Positions 28,184 through 37,045 of a stretch of 64,000 nt of DNA are shown here, one piece after another. The position numbers and the translations under genes were made by a program. The notes beneath the pieces were generated by a model. It searched no databases and was not told the DNA's origin. It worked only from the letters and a program-made list of their open reading frames with translations. Within the stretch, counting starts at the first letter, position 1; each line of letters opens with the position of its first letter. The stretch is from the NCBI RefSeq assembly GCF_000153185.1, contig NZ_CH724150.1:431427-495426 (forward strand), read 5' to 3'. This stretch comes from Reinekea blandensis MED297 (GTDB lineage Bacteria; Pseudomonadota; Gammaproteobacteria; Pseudomonadales; Natronospirillaceae).

Positions 28184-28202
28184 ATCAATATCCGGGAGTG
28201 AA

Positions 28203-29354
28203 ATGATGTCTGACAGGAAATACGGCGGGCGGCCCAGGTTGTCTTACTTTATGAGCAGCCTTGGTTTGCTGTTCGCGATGGCCCTGTCATCGGTTGAAGC
28301 GCATGAAATCAATCCTGTCATCGTTGATGTCCAACTGCAATCCGATGCTCACCTCCGGTTAACCTTAACACTGAACCTGGAAGCTCAGCTGACCGGCATC
28401 CCTGAAAACCATACGAATACCGAAGATGCCGACAATGCCGACGTCTATCAGGCTCTCCGCGCCTTACCTGCGGCCGAGCTTGAACAACAGGCACAACCCT
28501 GGCTGGCTCGGCTGCCAACATTAATCGGCCTGTCCGTTGAACCACCAACCACTCTTGTGGTGACCGATCTAAAAATCGGGTCAGCCGATAGCCCACGCGA
28601 AGCCCGGGAGTCCACCATCACCCTGATCAGTGAAGCGCCGGTCCGAGCACCCTGGTCTTTGATCTGGGATCGCCAACTGGGCTCGCTGGCCTACCGGGTG
28701 AGCACACCGAACACACAGGATGTGGCCACCGGTTACCTGCAGAACGGTGCGCCTTCTGAGGTTATCGATCTCAGTGACCAGATGCCTCAGTCCGCCGGCA
28801 AAACGTTCATCGCCTATATCCCGGTCGGGTTTACGCACATCGTACCGCTCGGGCTTGATCACATCCTCTTTGTCATAGGTCTGTTTCTGCTCAGTGCCCG
28901 CTGGCAACCGTTGCTTTGGCAAGTCTCGGCATTCACCATTGCTCATACCATCACTCTCGCATTGGGTATGCTGGGCATCCTGCGTGTCTCTCCGAGTATC
29001 ATTGAACCGCTGATCGCGCTGAGTATTGTCTACGTGGCCTTGGAAAACATTGTGTTTAAACGTCTGCACTGGTGGCGTCCGATCCTGATTTTTGCTTTTG
29101 GTTTGTTACACGGTCTGGGCTTCGCTTCGGTTCTGACCGATTTCGGCCTCACCACGCAATCATTCATTGCCGGCCTGATCGGCTTTAACCTGGGCGTTGA
29201 ACTGGGTCAGCTCAGTGTGATTGCGGCCTGTTATCTGCTGGTCGGTCTGTGGTTCTCGCGACGCGATCAGTACCGGCAATGGGTTGTTATCCCGGCTTCG
29301 GCCGCCATTGCCGCCACCGGAGCTTTCTGGTTTGTGCAACGCGTGCTTGGATAA
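28203..29354 (+). CDS. HupE/UreJ family membrane protein with periplasmic N-terminal domain
   Basis: The protein has 383 residues from the chosen ATG, which follows GGGAG at 28193-28197. A signal anchor leads to the periplasmic part HEINPVIVDVQL (HE-motif start of the HupE/UreJ_2 type). After residue 205 there are six or seven membrane helices with GFTHIVPLGLDHILFVIGLF, FTIAHTITLALGML and FGLLHGLGFASVL. The His-rich helix starts are those of HupE/UreJ metal (often Ni or Co) permeases. A start 36 bp upstream would lie inside the divergent DUF4198 gene and is less likely. Confidence 0.86.
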   Translation: MMSDRKYGGRPRLSYFMSSLGLLFAMALSSVEAHEINPVIVDVQLQSDAHLRLTLTLNLEAQLTGIPENHTNTEDADNADVYQALRALPAAELEQQAQPWLARLPTLIGLSVEPPTTLVVTDLKIGSADSPREARESTITLISEAPVRAPWSLIWDRQLGSLAYRVSTPNTQDVATGYLQNGAPSEVIDLSDQMPQSAGKTFIAYIPVGFTHIVPLGLDHILFVIGLFLLSARWQPLLWQVSAFTIAHTITLALGMLGILRVSPSIIEPLIALSIVYVALENIVFKRLHWWRPILIFAFGLLHGLGFASVLTDFGLTTQSFIAGLIGFNLGVELGQLSVIAACYLLVGLWFSRRDQYRQWVVIPASAAIAATGAFWFVQRVLG

Positions 29355-29523
29355 CGCACCTCTCAATCCGAAGTAACACAGTCAATACAATTGTCACATT
29401 CGGAATGTCGGAGTTCGGCTACGCTTATCGGAAATGTAATGCCTAACTCCGGCGTTCCGGCACTCTGGTGCACAACCAACTCGACCGATGCCCGAACGAC
29501 CTCAGTTCGCTGTCGAGGTGTGC

Positions 29524-31458
29524 ATGCCAAATCAATTAAATCTGCAACAACCCCATACCTGGCATACCATAGTTGGTATGGCTGTGGCTCTTTCAATCGT
29601 CGCCTGGCTGATCTCTGCTATCCTGCAGTTAAAACCCGACATGGGTCACACGCAAACAAGGGTCGAGGCGGACACGCCTATTGCCTGGTCGCCGAGTCCA
29701 TCCATCCAAACAGCACCAGCCAGCATCCAACTGGCGCCTTCTCCGTCCACCGCATTACCACCAACCGCGCTGGACCCGGTCGCCGACACTCTGAATGCCT
29801 TGCTACACGATTACTTCACCACCAGTTTTGATATAGAGACTCAGGCACGCTGGCGATATCGCCTGTCTGCCGGCAGCCCATACCTGGCGGAGCTGGCGGC
29901 TTATTTGAAGCTGGACCGGCTTTACGACATGAATCTTTACCCATCGGCCAGCCGACAGATTACCGAACAGTATCGAGCCGAGTCTCTACTGGATGACACC
30001 CGCAGTTCGCTGTTTGACGTGCTGAACCATCATGCCGATCAGTTCTGGCCCATGTCGCTGATTGCAGGCAGTGCCGACAACACCTATCGAGAGTCTCTGT
30101 TGCTGAACCACTACGATCGGGACTTTTTAATCAAAATAGAACGCGGTGGCTTGGCTGATACACTGGCACCATTAGCGCCCGGCATTCAACGATTGCTGGA
30201 GTTCCACCTGAATGATGTCGTCATGAAAAGCGCAGGTCTGCGCATTTCACGCCGGACACACTCCATCGATAAAACGGTTCAGGCAATGACGCCTTATGCC
30301 GGTGCGGGCAGCGATGTCTTTCGCTTTTACAATGCTGTTTTAAAGCAAGAATGGGATCAGGCAACCGCACTGTTGATGAAAGCTCCGGGGTTGCAATCGG
30401 AGCGTTATGATTTTCTATACGACTTGCTGGCGACCAGCGCTCCCGAAGCCTTGCTACGCCAAATAACTCTGCCTCAATACCAGCGCCGTTATGGGTGGTG
30501 GAATCAGTTTTTTTACTTTCAGGCTTGTTTAAACCGTAAGCCACATTGGTTAGAAGTACTTAATCGGAACTTATCGATTCAGTTAAGTTGCGAAGGCCGA
30601 AGTCAGGAGTCCGTACCGGACATCGTCACCCTGTCTGATGATTTAATTGCCAACTTCTGGGAACAGATTCTGTCGGCACCCACAATCACCGATTCGCAAC
30701 TGGATAGTTTTTTTGGCTCATTGAACACCACCGAGCGGACCGAGATTGCAGCCATTAACAGCCATACCGTACTCGATTTTCTGGCGCGCAAAGGACGCAT
30801 CCGCATCATTCGAAACGCCAATCTGTACCAACGAATTGAGGTGAATTATCAACACTGGCAGCGCCGGTATGGAACCACGCATGGTGACTCCTTTTATCAA
30901 TACAGCCCGTTACTGCATTGGTTTTCCAGTCGACGATTCAATGATGTGCAACTTCATCAGGAATTGATTCGATTGTTGCCGACATTCAGCCAACCGATAC
31001 AGGATTCGATGGCCGATCAACTGCTGGATCATCTCGAGTCGGCAGGCATCGACAGTCGGGATTGGCCTGGTTACGAACCACTGATTCCACATTTAAGTGA
31101 TGAAGAAAGTTATCTGCTGCGACGGTTTATCGGTTGGCAATCTGAAATGTCGTTGAGCACGCCGATTCCGGAACATCAATTGACCTCGGCCGTCCGCGGC
31201 AGGCTCGATCATGCCGCGCTGGAAATGCTGTTCAATGCACGACTATGGAACGCATTGGATCGAGCTTACAGCTATGAGGAATTTATTCGACAAGGCGAAC
31301 AGTTAATCCGAGCGTTATCCAATGAGTTCAGCGGAAGCCGTTTTGCAGACTCACTGGCGGACACGACTGACGACAGCGGACAGCTCAGCCAACGAGCACG
31401 TCGGCATCTGGAACGATTGTGGTATTCAGCACACCCGAAACCCGAAGCCAGCCAATAA
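29524..31458 (+). CDS. Large membrane-anchored protein, unrecognised family
   Basis: I do not recognise this protein of about 644 residues. One membrane segment (about 15-36; IVGMAVALSIVAWLISAIL) is followed by a Pro/Ser/Thr/Ala-rich linker (52-85) and a long, mostly helical soluble region rich in Trp, Tyr, Arg and Leu. The topology suggests an N-in anchor with a periplasmic body. Segments such as YRRYGWWNQFFYFQACLNRK and ELIRLLPTFSQPIQDSMADQL resemble helical-repeat proteins. No catalytic motif stands out. GAGGTG lies 5 nt before the ATG; another start 36 bp upstream is weaker. It follows the HupE-like gene on the same strand after about 170 bp. Confidence 0.7.
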   Translation: MPNQLNLQQPHTWHTIVGMAVALSIVAWLISAILQLKPDMGHTQTRVEADTPIAWSPSPSIQTAPASIQLAPSPSTALPPTALDPVADTLNALLHDYFTTSFDIETQARWRYRLSAGSPYLAELAAYLKLDRLYDMNLYPSASRQITEQYRAESLLDDTRSSLFDVLNHHADQFWPMSLIAGSADNTYRESLLLNHYDRDFLIKIERGGLADTLAPLAPGIQRLLEFHLNDVVMKSAGLRISRRTHSIDKTVQAMTPYAGAGSDVFRFYNAVLKQEWDQATALLMKAPGLQSERYDFLYDLLATSAPEALLRQITLPQYQRRYGWWNQFFYFQACLNRKPHWLEVLNRNLSIQLSCEGRSQESVPDIVTLSDDLIANFWEQILSAPTITDSQLDSFFGSLNTTERTEIAAINSHTVLDFLARKGRIRIIRNANLYQRIEVNYQHWQRRYGTTHGDSFYQYSPLLHWFSSRRFNDVQLHQELIRLLPTFSQPIQDSMADQLLDHLESAGIDSRDWPGYEPLIPHLSDEESYLLRRFIGWQSEMSLSTPIPEHQLTSAVRGRLDHAALEMLFNARLWNALDRAYSYEEFIRQGEQLIRALSNEFSGSRFADSLADTTDDSGQLSQRARRHLERLWYSAHPKPEASQ

Positions 31459-31476
31459 ATTCAAACCCGCAAATAC

Positions 31477-32535
31477 TTAGCAAGGAAAAAGGACAAAGTG
31501 GTCCAGGTCGAGTCGAATACCAATGCGCTGCCCTACTTCATGGTTATGATGGCTTGAAGCGATACACCACAGCCGGCGACCATTGGCCAGCGCAACCTGA
31601 TACTGAAAGAAAGTGCCCTTAAAGAACTTCTTGGTGATCTCACCTTCAAACGGACTGTCGTCATCGTGCAACACATCATCGGGGCGGACCAACAGATCCA
31701 CGGTGAACTCCGGCGTAAACCCGGACTCCTGCGGCAAGTCCAACACGCCCAGGTCGGTGTTAATCTGCCGGGAGTTCAGAACCGTTGCCGGAATAAAGTA
31801 GCCCTGGCCGATGAAGTCCGCAGCGAAGCGGGTCTCGGGCTTATGATAGATTTCATAAGGCGTTGAAAACTGCTCAATACAGCCCTGGTTCATCAATGCG
31901 ACCTTGTCGGCGATGGAAAACGCCTCCTGCTGATCGTGTGTCACCACCAGCGCGGTAATGCCTTCTTTGAGCAAGATATCCCGAACATCAGGCACCAGGG
32001 TTTCTTTCAGTGTCGCATCGAGACCTGAAAAGGGTTCGTCCATCAGCAAAACAGCGGGCTTCGGTGCCAATGCCCGAGCCAGCGCAACCCGCTGCTGTTG
32101 TCCGCCAGAGAGCGAGTTAGGATACCGGGTTTCAAATCCGCTCAGGCCAATCAGATCCAGCAACACCTGCACTCGTGCCTGCTGATCTGACGTTGGCCAA
32201 CGATTCAGGCCAAACGCAATGTTCTGTTCAACGGTTAAGTGCGGAAACAGCGCGATGTCCTGAAACACCATACCGATGTTTCGCTCCTGAGCGTCCAGCT
32301 GCAGCGTTGGCGAACTGATCACCTTGCCGGCCATGGCGATTGATCCGCCAGCGACGGTTTCAAAACCCGCGATGGCGCGCAGCAAAGTCGACTTACCGCA
32401 ACCGCTGGGGCCTAAGAGGCAACCGATCTCGCCTTTGTGCAGTCCAAACGCTGCACCACTGACCGCTTTAACATCACCATAGCGGACGTCGACGCCTTCC
32501 AGCCATAATTGCAGATCCGATGAGACAACAGACAT
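31477..32535 (-). CDS. fbpC: ABC transporter ATP-binding protein, ferric-iron type (FbpC)
   Basis: The 352 residues make a complete ABC ATPase: GPSGCGKST Walker A, LSGGQQQR signature, VLLMDEP Walker B and VVTHDQQEA H-loop. A C-terminal TOBE-like regulatory part (about 240-352) follows. It lies 3 bp after the two-domain permease gene, whose type is ferric or similar oxyanion-chelated metal uptake. The binding protein FbpA is encoded about 9 kb away. AAGAGG precedes the ATG. Confidence 0.88.
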   Translation of the reverse strand: MSVVSSDLQLWLEGVDVRYGDVKAVSGAAFGLHKGEIGCLLGPSGCGKSTLLRAIAGFETVAGGSIAMAGKVISSPTLQLDAQERNIGMVFQDIALFPHLTVEQNIAFGLNRWPTSDQQARVQVLLDLIGLSGFETRYPNSLSGGQQQRVALARALAPKPAVLLMDEPFSGLDATLKETLVPDVRDILLKEGITALVVTHDQQEAFSIADKVALMNQGCIEQFSTPYEIYHKPETRFAADFIGQGYFIPATVLNSRQINTDLGVLDLPQESGFTPEFTVDLLVRPDDVLHDDDSPFEGEITKKFFKGTFFQYQVALANGRRLWCIASSHHNHEVGQRIGIRLDLDHFVLFPC

Positions 32536-32538
32536 AGC

Positions 32539-34161
32539 TTACCTCTTGGTAATTGACCGGTTCAGGAAGAAAACCGGAATCAGGCCAACCAGAACAATCA
32601 ACACCGACGCAGGCGCCGCGTCGATCAATCGTTCATCCGAGGCCAGTTCATAAGCCCGGACAGCCAGAGTATTAAAGTTGAATGGCCGCAGCATCAAGGT
32701 CGCCGGCAGCTCTTTAAGGACATCGACAAAAACAATAAGAAACGCCGTCAGCACCGAACCTTTTAACATCGGAACATGAATTTCCCGCAGTACTTGCAAA
32801 GGTGTCCGACCCAACAACCGGGCGGTCGAGTCCAAACTGGGTTTGATCGTTTGCAGACCACTTTGCACCGCGCCTAACGACACCGCCAGGAAACGCGTGG
32901 TGTAAGCAAACACCAAGGCAATTAACGTCCCCGAGAACAGCAGCCCGAGCTGTGTTCCTGCCATTGAATCGAATGCCGCCACAGCGTGGTGATCAATCCA
33001 AGCAAAACTGACCAGGACGCCAATGGCGATAATGGTTCCGGGCAAGGCGTACCCTAGCGATGTGACCTGAACCGACAAATGAACCCAACGACTGCGACTG
33101 ATTCGCGCCGCATACGCAAAGACCAGCGCCAGCAATACGGCAACCAAAGCAGCAATGGCCGCCAGAGACAGCGAGTTCACCGCGATGTCAATAAACCCGC
33201 CCTGCACCCACTCATTGGAAGATGTCGACCAGACTGCCAACAAACCAAAGGGCAACAAAAAGCCCAGACTGACCGGCAGCAGGCACCACAGAGTCGTCAG
33301 CCAGGCGGTTAAACCCTGCAACGGCAGCCGGGTCATTGGCGTTTTACGATCCGAGGACTGAAAGTACGAAATGCGACGACGGGAGTACTTTTCCAGAACC
33401 ACCAGCAGAATCACAAACGTCAGCAAAACGACCGCCAACTGCGCCGCGGCGGCCGCATCACCAAAGCCGTAAAAAGTACGAAATATGCCTGTGGTAAAGG
33501 TCGGCACGCCAAAGTACTGAACCGTGCCATAATCCGCCAGCGTTTCCATCATGGCTAAGGATAAGCCAGCCACAATCGCCGGTCGGGCCATCGGCAAGGC
33601 GACCCGGAAGAACGCGCGGGACGGCGTTGCCCCAAGCGAACGACTGACGTCAATGATATGCGCCGATTGCGCCAGAAAGGCTGCACGGGCCATGAGATAA
33701 ACGTAAGGATACAGCACCAGGGACAACATTAAGGTCGCCCCCGTAACTGAGTGAATATTGAAGAACCAGTATTCGCCGTAACGCAACTCAAAAGTCGCCC
33801 GGATCCAGGTTTGGATCGGACCGGCAAAGTCCAACAACCCGGTGTAGGCATAAGCGATGATATAAGCCGGCATGGCCATTGGCAGCAGCAGCAACAGAGA
33901 TAACAGCTTTCGTCCGGGAAACTCACAGCAAGCCGTTAACCAGGCGGTACTGACCCCCAGCAGCAGGACGCCAATGGCCACTCCGACCACCAATCGCAAT
34001 GAGTGCGTGACGTAATCGCCCAGTACCGTTTGCCATAGATGCGACCAGACATCGGCCTTACCGGTGACCGCCATAAGCACAATCACCAGCAGAGGCGTAC
34101 TCAGCAAAGTCGCCGTGATGACGGATACAGTAGAGAGTTTTCCAAAACGGCGTTGTTTCAA
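32539..34161 (-). CDS. fbpB: Iron(III) ABC transporter permease, fused two-domain (FbpB)
   Basis: The 540-residue inner-membrane protein consists of two tandem permease domains, about twelve helices in all. The EAA-type loops read SLGATPSRAFFRVALPMARPA in the first half (given here as SLGATPSRAF and RVALPMARP) and LLGRTPLQVLREIHVPMLKG in the second. Such fused permeases are typical of FbpB/SfuB/HitB ferric systems. The start is TTG with GAGG 5 nt upstream. fbpC follows by 3 bp. No convincing Fur box was seen in the 150 bp upstream. Confidence 0.9.
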   Translation of the reverse strand: MKQRRFGKLSTVSVITATLLSTPLLVIVLMAVTGKADVWSHLWQTVLGDYVTHSLRLVVGVAIGVLLLGVSTAWLTACCEFPGRKLLSLLLLLPMAMPAYIIAYAYTGLLDFAGPIQTWIRATFELRYGEYWFFNIHSVTGATLMLSLVLYPYVYLMARAAFLAQSAHIIDVSRSLGATPSRAFFRVALPMARPAIVAGLSLAMMETLADYGTVQYFGVPTFTTGIFRTFYGFGDAAAAAQLAVVLLTFVILLVVLEKYSRRRISYFQSSDRKTPMTRLPLQGLTAWLTTLWCLLPVSLGFLLPFGLLAVWSTSSNEWVQGGFIDIAVNSLSLAAIAALVAVLLALVFAYAARISRSRWVHLSVQVTSLGYALPGTIIAIGVLVSFAWIDHHAVAAFDSMAGTQLGLLFSGTLIALVFAYTTRFLAVSLGAVQSGLQTIKPSLDSTARLLGRTPLQVLREIHVPMLKGSVLTAFLIVFVDVLKELPATLMLRPFNFNTLAVRAYELASDERLIDAAPASVLIVLVGLIPVFFLNRSITKR

Positions 34162-34310
34162 CGGAACCTCAGACCTGAGCCCGACCAGACAACTTTAATG
34201 ATGAACGTACGGTCGGGATGCATTCTACAGCAGAGCAATGATATGGGAGTCAGATCTTAGCGCTCAGTCACCGCAAATACAAACAGTTCTCAATTGATCA
34301 GCGTCCGGTC

Positions 34311-34913
34311 TCAGGTAATCTGATAGCGTCCGGGTTTATGGTTAATGGCAATCACCAGGTTCAGTGCGACCGCTCCGAGAACGGACAACGCCAAAACCCA
34401 AGGGCTGACCAGAAAGAAGCCAATACAAACAATCGAGACATCAATCGACATCTGAAACTTGCCAGCACTGATCTGGAACCGATCCTGAACGAATTTCGCC
34501 AACACACCCAATCCACCGAGGCTGGAGACGTGGCGAAACATAATCAGAATGCCCATACCAACCAGAAGTCCGCCAAATATGGCGGAATACACCGGGTTCA
34601 GGTCACTGACCTGAATGACCCGATGCAGGTTGTCGGAAAACAGTGACACCACCGCTACCGAGATAAAGGTGTTCAATGTGAAACGCCGTCCCATGCGTGT
34701 CCAGGCCAGATAATAGAATGGAAGATTGATGGTAAAAAAGATCTGACCAAACGAGAACGGTGTCAGCTGGGTCAGGATCAGCGCGATCCCAGCAGTCCCA
34801 CCGGTCAGAAAGCCACATTGCTTAAACAGATAGATACCAAAAGCCACCATGAGCGATGCCGTTATCAGCGCCAGCAGGTCTTCTGGGATGGAATGATGAT
34901 TCTGGGGTTTCAC
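34311..34913 (-). CDS. YitT family membrane protein (short form)
   Basis: The 200-residue protein has about five or six hydrophobic segments and the YitT pattern GFLTGGTAGIALIL near the N-terminus and GMGILIMFRHVSSLGGLGVLA. It lacks the soluble C-terminal DUF2179 domain that longer YitT proteins carry. Function is unknown. The start is GTG. Two similar inverted repeats lie 100-175 bp upstream. Confidence 0.85.
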   Translation of the reverse strand: MKPQNHHSIPEDLLALITASLMVAFGIYLFKQCGFLTGGTAGIALILTQLTPFSFGQIFFTINLPFYYLAWTRMGRRFTLNTFISVAVVSLFSDNLHRVIQVSDLNPVYSAIFGGLLVGMGILIMFRHVSSLGGLGVLAKFVQDRFQISAGKFQMSIDVSIVCIGFFLVSPWVLALSVLGAVALNLVIAINHKPGRYQIT

Positions 34914-35014
34914 CGAATGCCTCCAAATGAAGTGTTGCAGGCTGGCGATGCACGGATGAGCGCCAGACTACCCTGCAACAGGGTCATAATTCGGCGCACA
35001 TGCTAATGATTTTA

Positions 35015-35036
35015 TCCGTAAAGTATAGCTTACGGA
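35015..35036. promoter_or_regulatory. Inverted repeat 1 upstream of the yitT-like gene
   Basis: TCCGTAA-N8-TTACGGA has perfect 7-bp arms. It shares geometry and core (YCGTAA-N8-TTACGR) with a second repeat exactly 51 bp further upstream, which points to paired binding of one regulator. Confidence 0.55.
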
Positions 35037-35065
35037 CCACCCCTATTTATCAAAAAGCACCCACC

Positions 35066-35087
35066 TTCGTAACCATACCTTTACGAA
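35066..35087. promoter_or_regulatory. Inverted repeat 2 upstream of the yitT-like gene
   Basis: TTCGTAA-N8-TTACGAA has perfect 7-bp arms, the same arm length and spacer as repeat 1, with one conservative change in each arm. It lies between the end of the Asp-box gene and yitT. Confidence 0.55.
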
Positions 35088-35125
35088 CACCACTCAATAC
35101 TTCATTCCGCCCAACGGACGTTGAG

Positions 35126-36211
35126 TCATGAAACAGAGTGAATGACCACCGCATAAACCGGCGGTAAATGGTTGGATAGGCAGTGCCAATGCTCACCTTG
35201 ATCATCCGACACCCAGACATTGCCGGTTGTGGACCCCATGACTAAGCGTTGGCCATCCTGGCTGATCGCCAGCGCATGCCGGTAAATCAGGTCGTAGCAG
35301 TCCTCCTGTGGCAGTCCGCTGCGCAGCCGTTCAAAGGTCTGTCCGCCATCCTGCGTGCGTAGTACACACAACTGCCCGTCTTTCGGGTAGCGGCTTTCAT
35401 CTTTAATGCCCGGGACAAACCAGGCTGTATCCGGCGACGTCGGATGCACAACCACCGAAAAACCAAAACTGGAACGTCCGTCGATCTGACATTCCCGCCA
35501 TTGGTGACCACCATCATCCGACACAAAAATGCCGCAATGGTGCTGAACCCAGCAACGGTCAGGAGCGCTCAGACAGCGCACCATTCGATGCGGGTCCTGC
35601 AGGTCTTCTGAGTCGACCATGTCTTCCGGCATGTAGTCAGCCACCATACCAGCACAATGCAGTGCCCAGCTTTGACCGGCGTTGTCGGTATGCCACACGC
35701 CACCTACCGAGACAGCTACTGACCATGACGACGGGTCATCTGAACGAATGGAAATGGAATGCACACCACTGTCATCAAAACCGCCACCAAACCAACCTGG
35801 ACGCTGCTCCAACTGCCAGAATGCATCATTCAACTGCCAGCTCTGGCCACCATCGGTTGTTTCAAACACAGCACCGGGATTGGTTCCCGCTAACAGATGA
35901 CCGGGTTCATCGGCAAAGGCGGTCAGTTCCCAAACCTGTTTGACCGTCCAGTCGGTACTATCGGAACTGCTTGGTGGTTTCTCAGGTAAGGTTGGGCAGG
36001 CAATTTCGGTCCAATGAGCGCCACGGTCGACGGATTTGTGCATCTTGGGGCCAAAATGCCCTAGGTTGAGAGCGGCGTACCAGACCCCGGCGGCGTCAAC
36101 GACAACATTCGATACCGGATCGCCCAAAAAATGTCGCCCGGTCAACGACAACCCCTGCTCGGTATCCTCGTAAACCATTAACCCCTTACGGGTCGCAATG
36201 AGTATGTCCAT
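35126..36211 (-). CDS. Asp-box (BNR/sialidase-like) beta-propeller protein
   Basis: The 361-residue protein has no signal peptide, so it is probably cytoplasmic. At least six Asp-box motifs (S/T-x-D-x-G-x-x-W) are spread through it: SVDRGAHW, TTDGGQSW, TDNAGQSW, SDDGGHQW, TQDGGQTF and SDDQGEHW. These form a beta-propeller like that of sialidases and YCF48-type proteins. Catalytic sialidase residues cannot be claimed. The start has AGGAGG 7 nt upstream, and that sequence is also the Gly-Gly codons of the preceding ThiS/MoaD-like gene, so the two are tightly linked. Confidence 0.85.
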   Translation of the reverse strand: MDILIATRKGLMVYEDTEQGLSLTGRHFLGDPVSNVVVDAAGVWYAALNLGHFGPKMHKSVDRGAHWTEIACPTLPEKPPSSSDSTDWTVKQVWELTAFADEPGHLLAGTNPGAVFETTDGGQSWQLNDAFWQLEQRPGWFGGGFDDSGVHSISIRSDDPSSWSVAVSVGGVWHTDNAGQSWALHCAGMVADYMPEDMVDSEDLQDPHRMVRCLSAPDRCWVQHHCGIFVSDDGGHQWRECQIDGRSSFGFSVVVHPTSPDTAWFVPGIKDESRYPKDGQLCVLRTQDGGQTFERLRSGLPQEDCYDLIYRHALAISQDGQRLVMGSTTGNVWVSDDQGEHWHCLSNHLPPVYAVVIHSVS

Positions 36212-36214
36212 CCT

Positions 36215-36484
36215 CTAGCCTCCTGAGAGCGCCTGCATAATATGCAAACGATGAAACCCCCGATGAGAGCGCCAATCCTTCAGATTTCCCTGAACCAGGG
36301 ACTGATCGACCGCCAACATGATATGCGGTCGAAGCTGTTTCTGTTCATTCAGGACATAGGGTTCAAGCTCGGGCCACTGGGCAAAAACATCGTTCAAAAC
36401 ATCCGCCAGCGACCCTTCTTCGACGTTCAGGTCGCGACAGTGAACATGCCTTTGCAGGTTGTCTGTAACACTCACCCGAACCAT
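36215..36484 (-). CDS. ThiS/MoaD-like ubiquitin-fold protein
   Basis: The 89-residue protein ends in Gly-Gly (QALSGG), as sulfur carriers of the ThiS/MoaD superfamily do, and has LNVEEGSLADVLNDVFAQWP, the typical second strand and helix. Such proteins carry a C-terminal thiocarboxylate after adenylation by an E1-like enzyme. No E1-like, MoaE or ThiG gene is in the window. It lies 11 bp after mgsA and 3 bp before the Asp-box gene, a pairing that recurs in proteobacteria (recalled, not checked). Its partner and product are unknown. Confidence 0.8.
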   Translation of the reverse strand: MVRVSVTDNLQRHVHCRDLNVEEGSLADVLNDVFAQWPELEPYVLNEQKQLRPHIMLAVDQSLVQGNLKDWRSHRGFHRLHIMQALSGG

Positions 36485-36495
36485 ATAGCGATCAC

Positions 36496-36939
36496 TTATT
36501 TATCGATGGGCGTTTTGCGCAGAGTATAGTCTGAAAAATCGGGCTCATCCGGCACATAGTCGCCGTGAAGCAATGGCGAATGAATCATGTAATCAGCACT
36601 GGCTTTGTTACACGCCACAGGGATGTTGTATAAAGCGGCAATACGCAGCAACGCTTTAATGTCCGGATCGTGAGGTTGTGGTTCGAGCGGATCCCAGAAA
36701 AAAATCAGCAGATCGATTTCGCCTTCCGCAATCTTAGCGCCAATTTGCTGATCGCCGCCTAACGGTCCGCTGAGTAACCGATTAACCGGGCGCTTCATGG
36801 CGTCTTCAATTAACCGACCGGTCGTGCCGGTTGCAAAAATACCAATTTCGGCCATTAACTCGGCTTTCGCCACCGCCCAATCCACCAGTTCTTTTTTCTT
36901 GTTGTCATGAGCCACTAGGGCGATGTTGCGTTGTTTCAT
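36496..36939 (-). CDS. mgsA: Methylglyoxal synthase
   Basis: The 147-residue enzyme converts dihydroxyacetone phosphate to methylglyoxal and phosphate. The blocks IALVAHDNKK, FATGTTGRLIED, SGPLGGDQQIGA and FFWDPLEPQPHDPD hold the phosphate site and catalytic Asp residues. All are present at the usual length. AAGG lies 8 nt before the ATG. It heads the three-gene minus-strand operon with the ThiS-like and Asp-box genes. Confidence 0.95.
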   Translation of the reverse strand: MKQRNIALVAHDNKKKELVDWAVAKAELMAEIGIFATGTTGRLIEDAMKRPVNRLLSGPLGGDQQIGAKIAEGEIDLLIFFWDPLEPQPHDPDIKALLRIAALYNIPVACNKASADYMIHSPLLHGDYVPDEPDFSDYTLRKTPIDK

Positions 36940-37045
36940 ATTGTTAACCTTTTAAAAAGACATCGTTATTTTAGTCACATGCTTATCGTTGCTGAAATTA
37001 ACGTTCAGCGCGCATCAAAGCCAACCGGTTCCCATGGCAATGGCG

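Noticed and set aside
34162-34310. Fur box upstream of fbpB
   Set aside because: CAATGATATGG-like bases were seen, but the dyad match is too poor to call.
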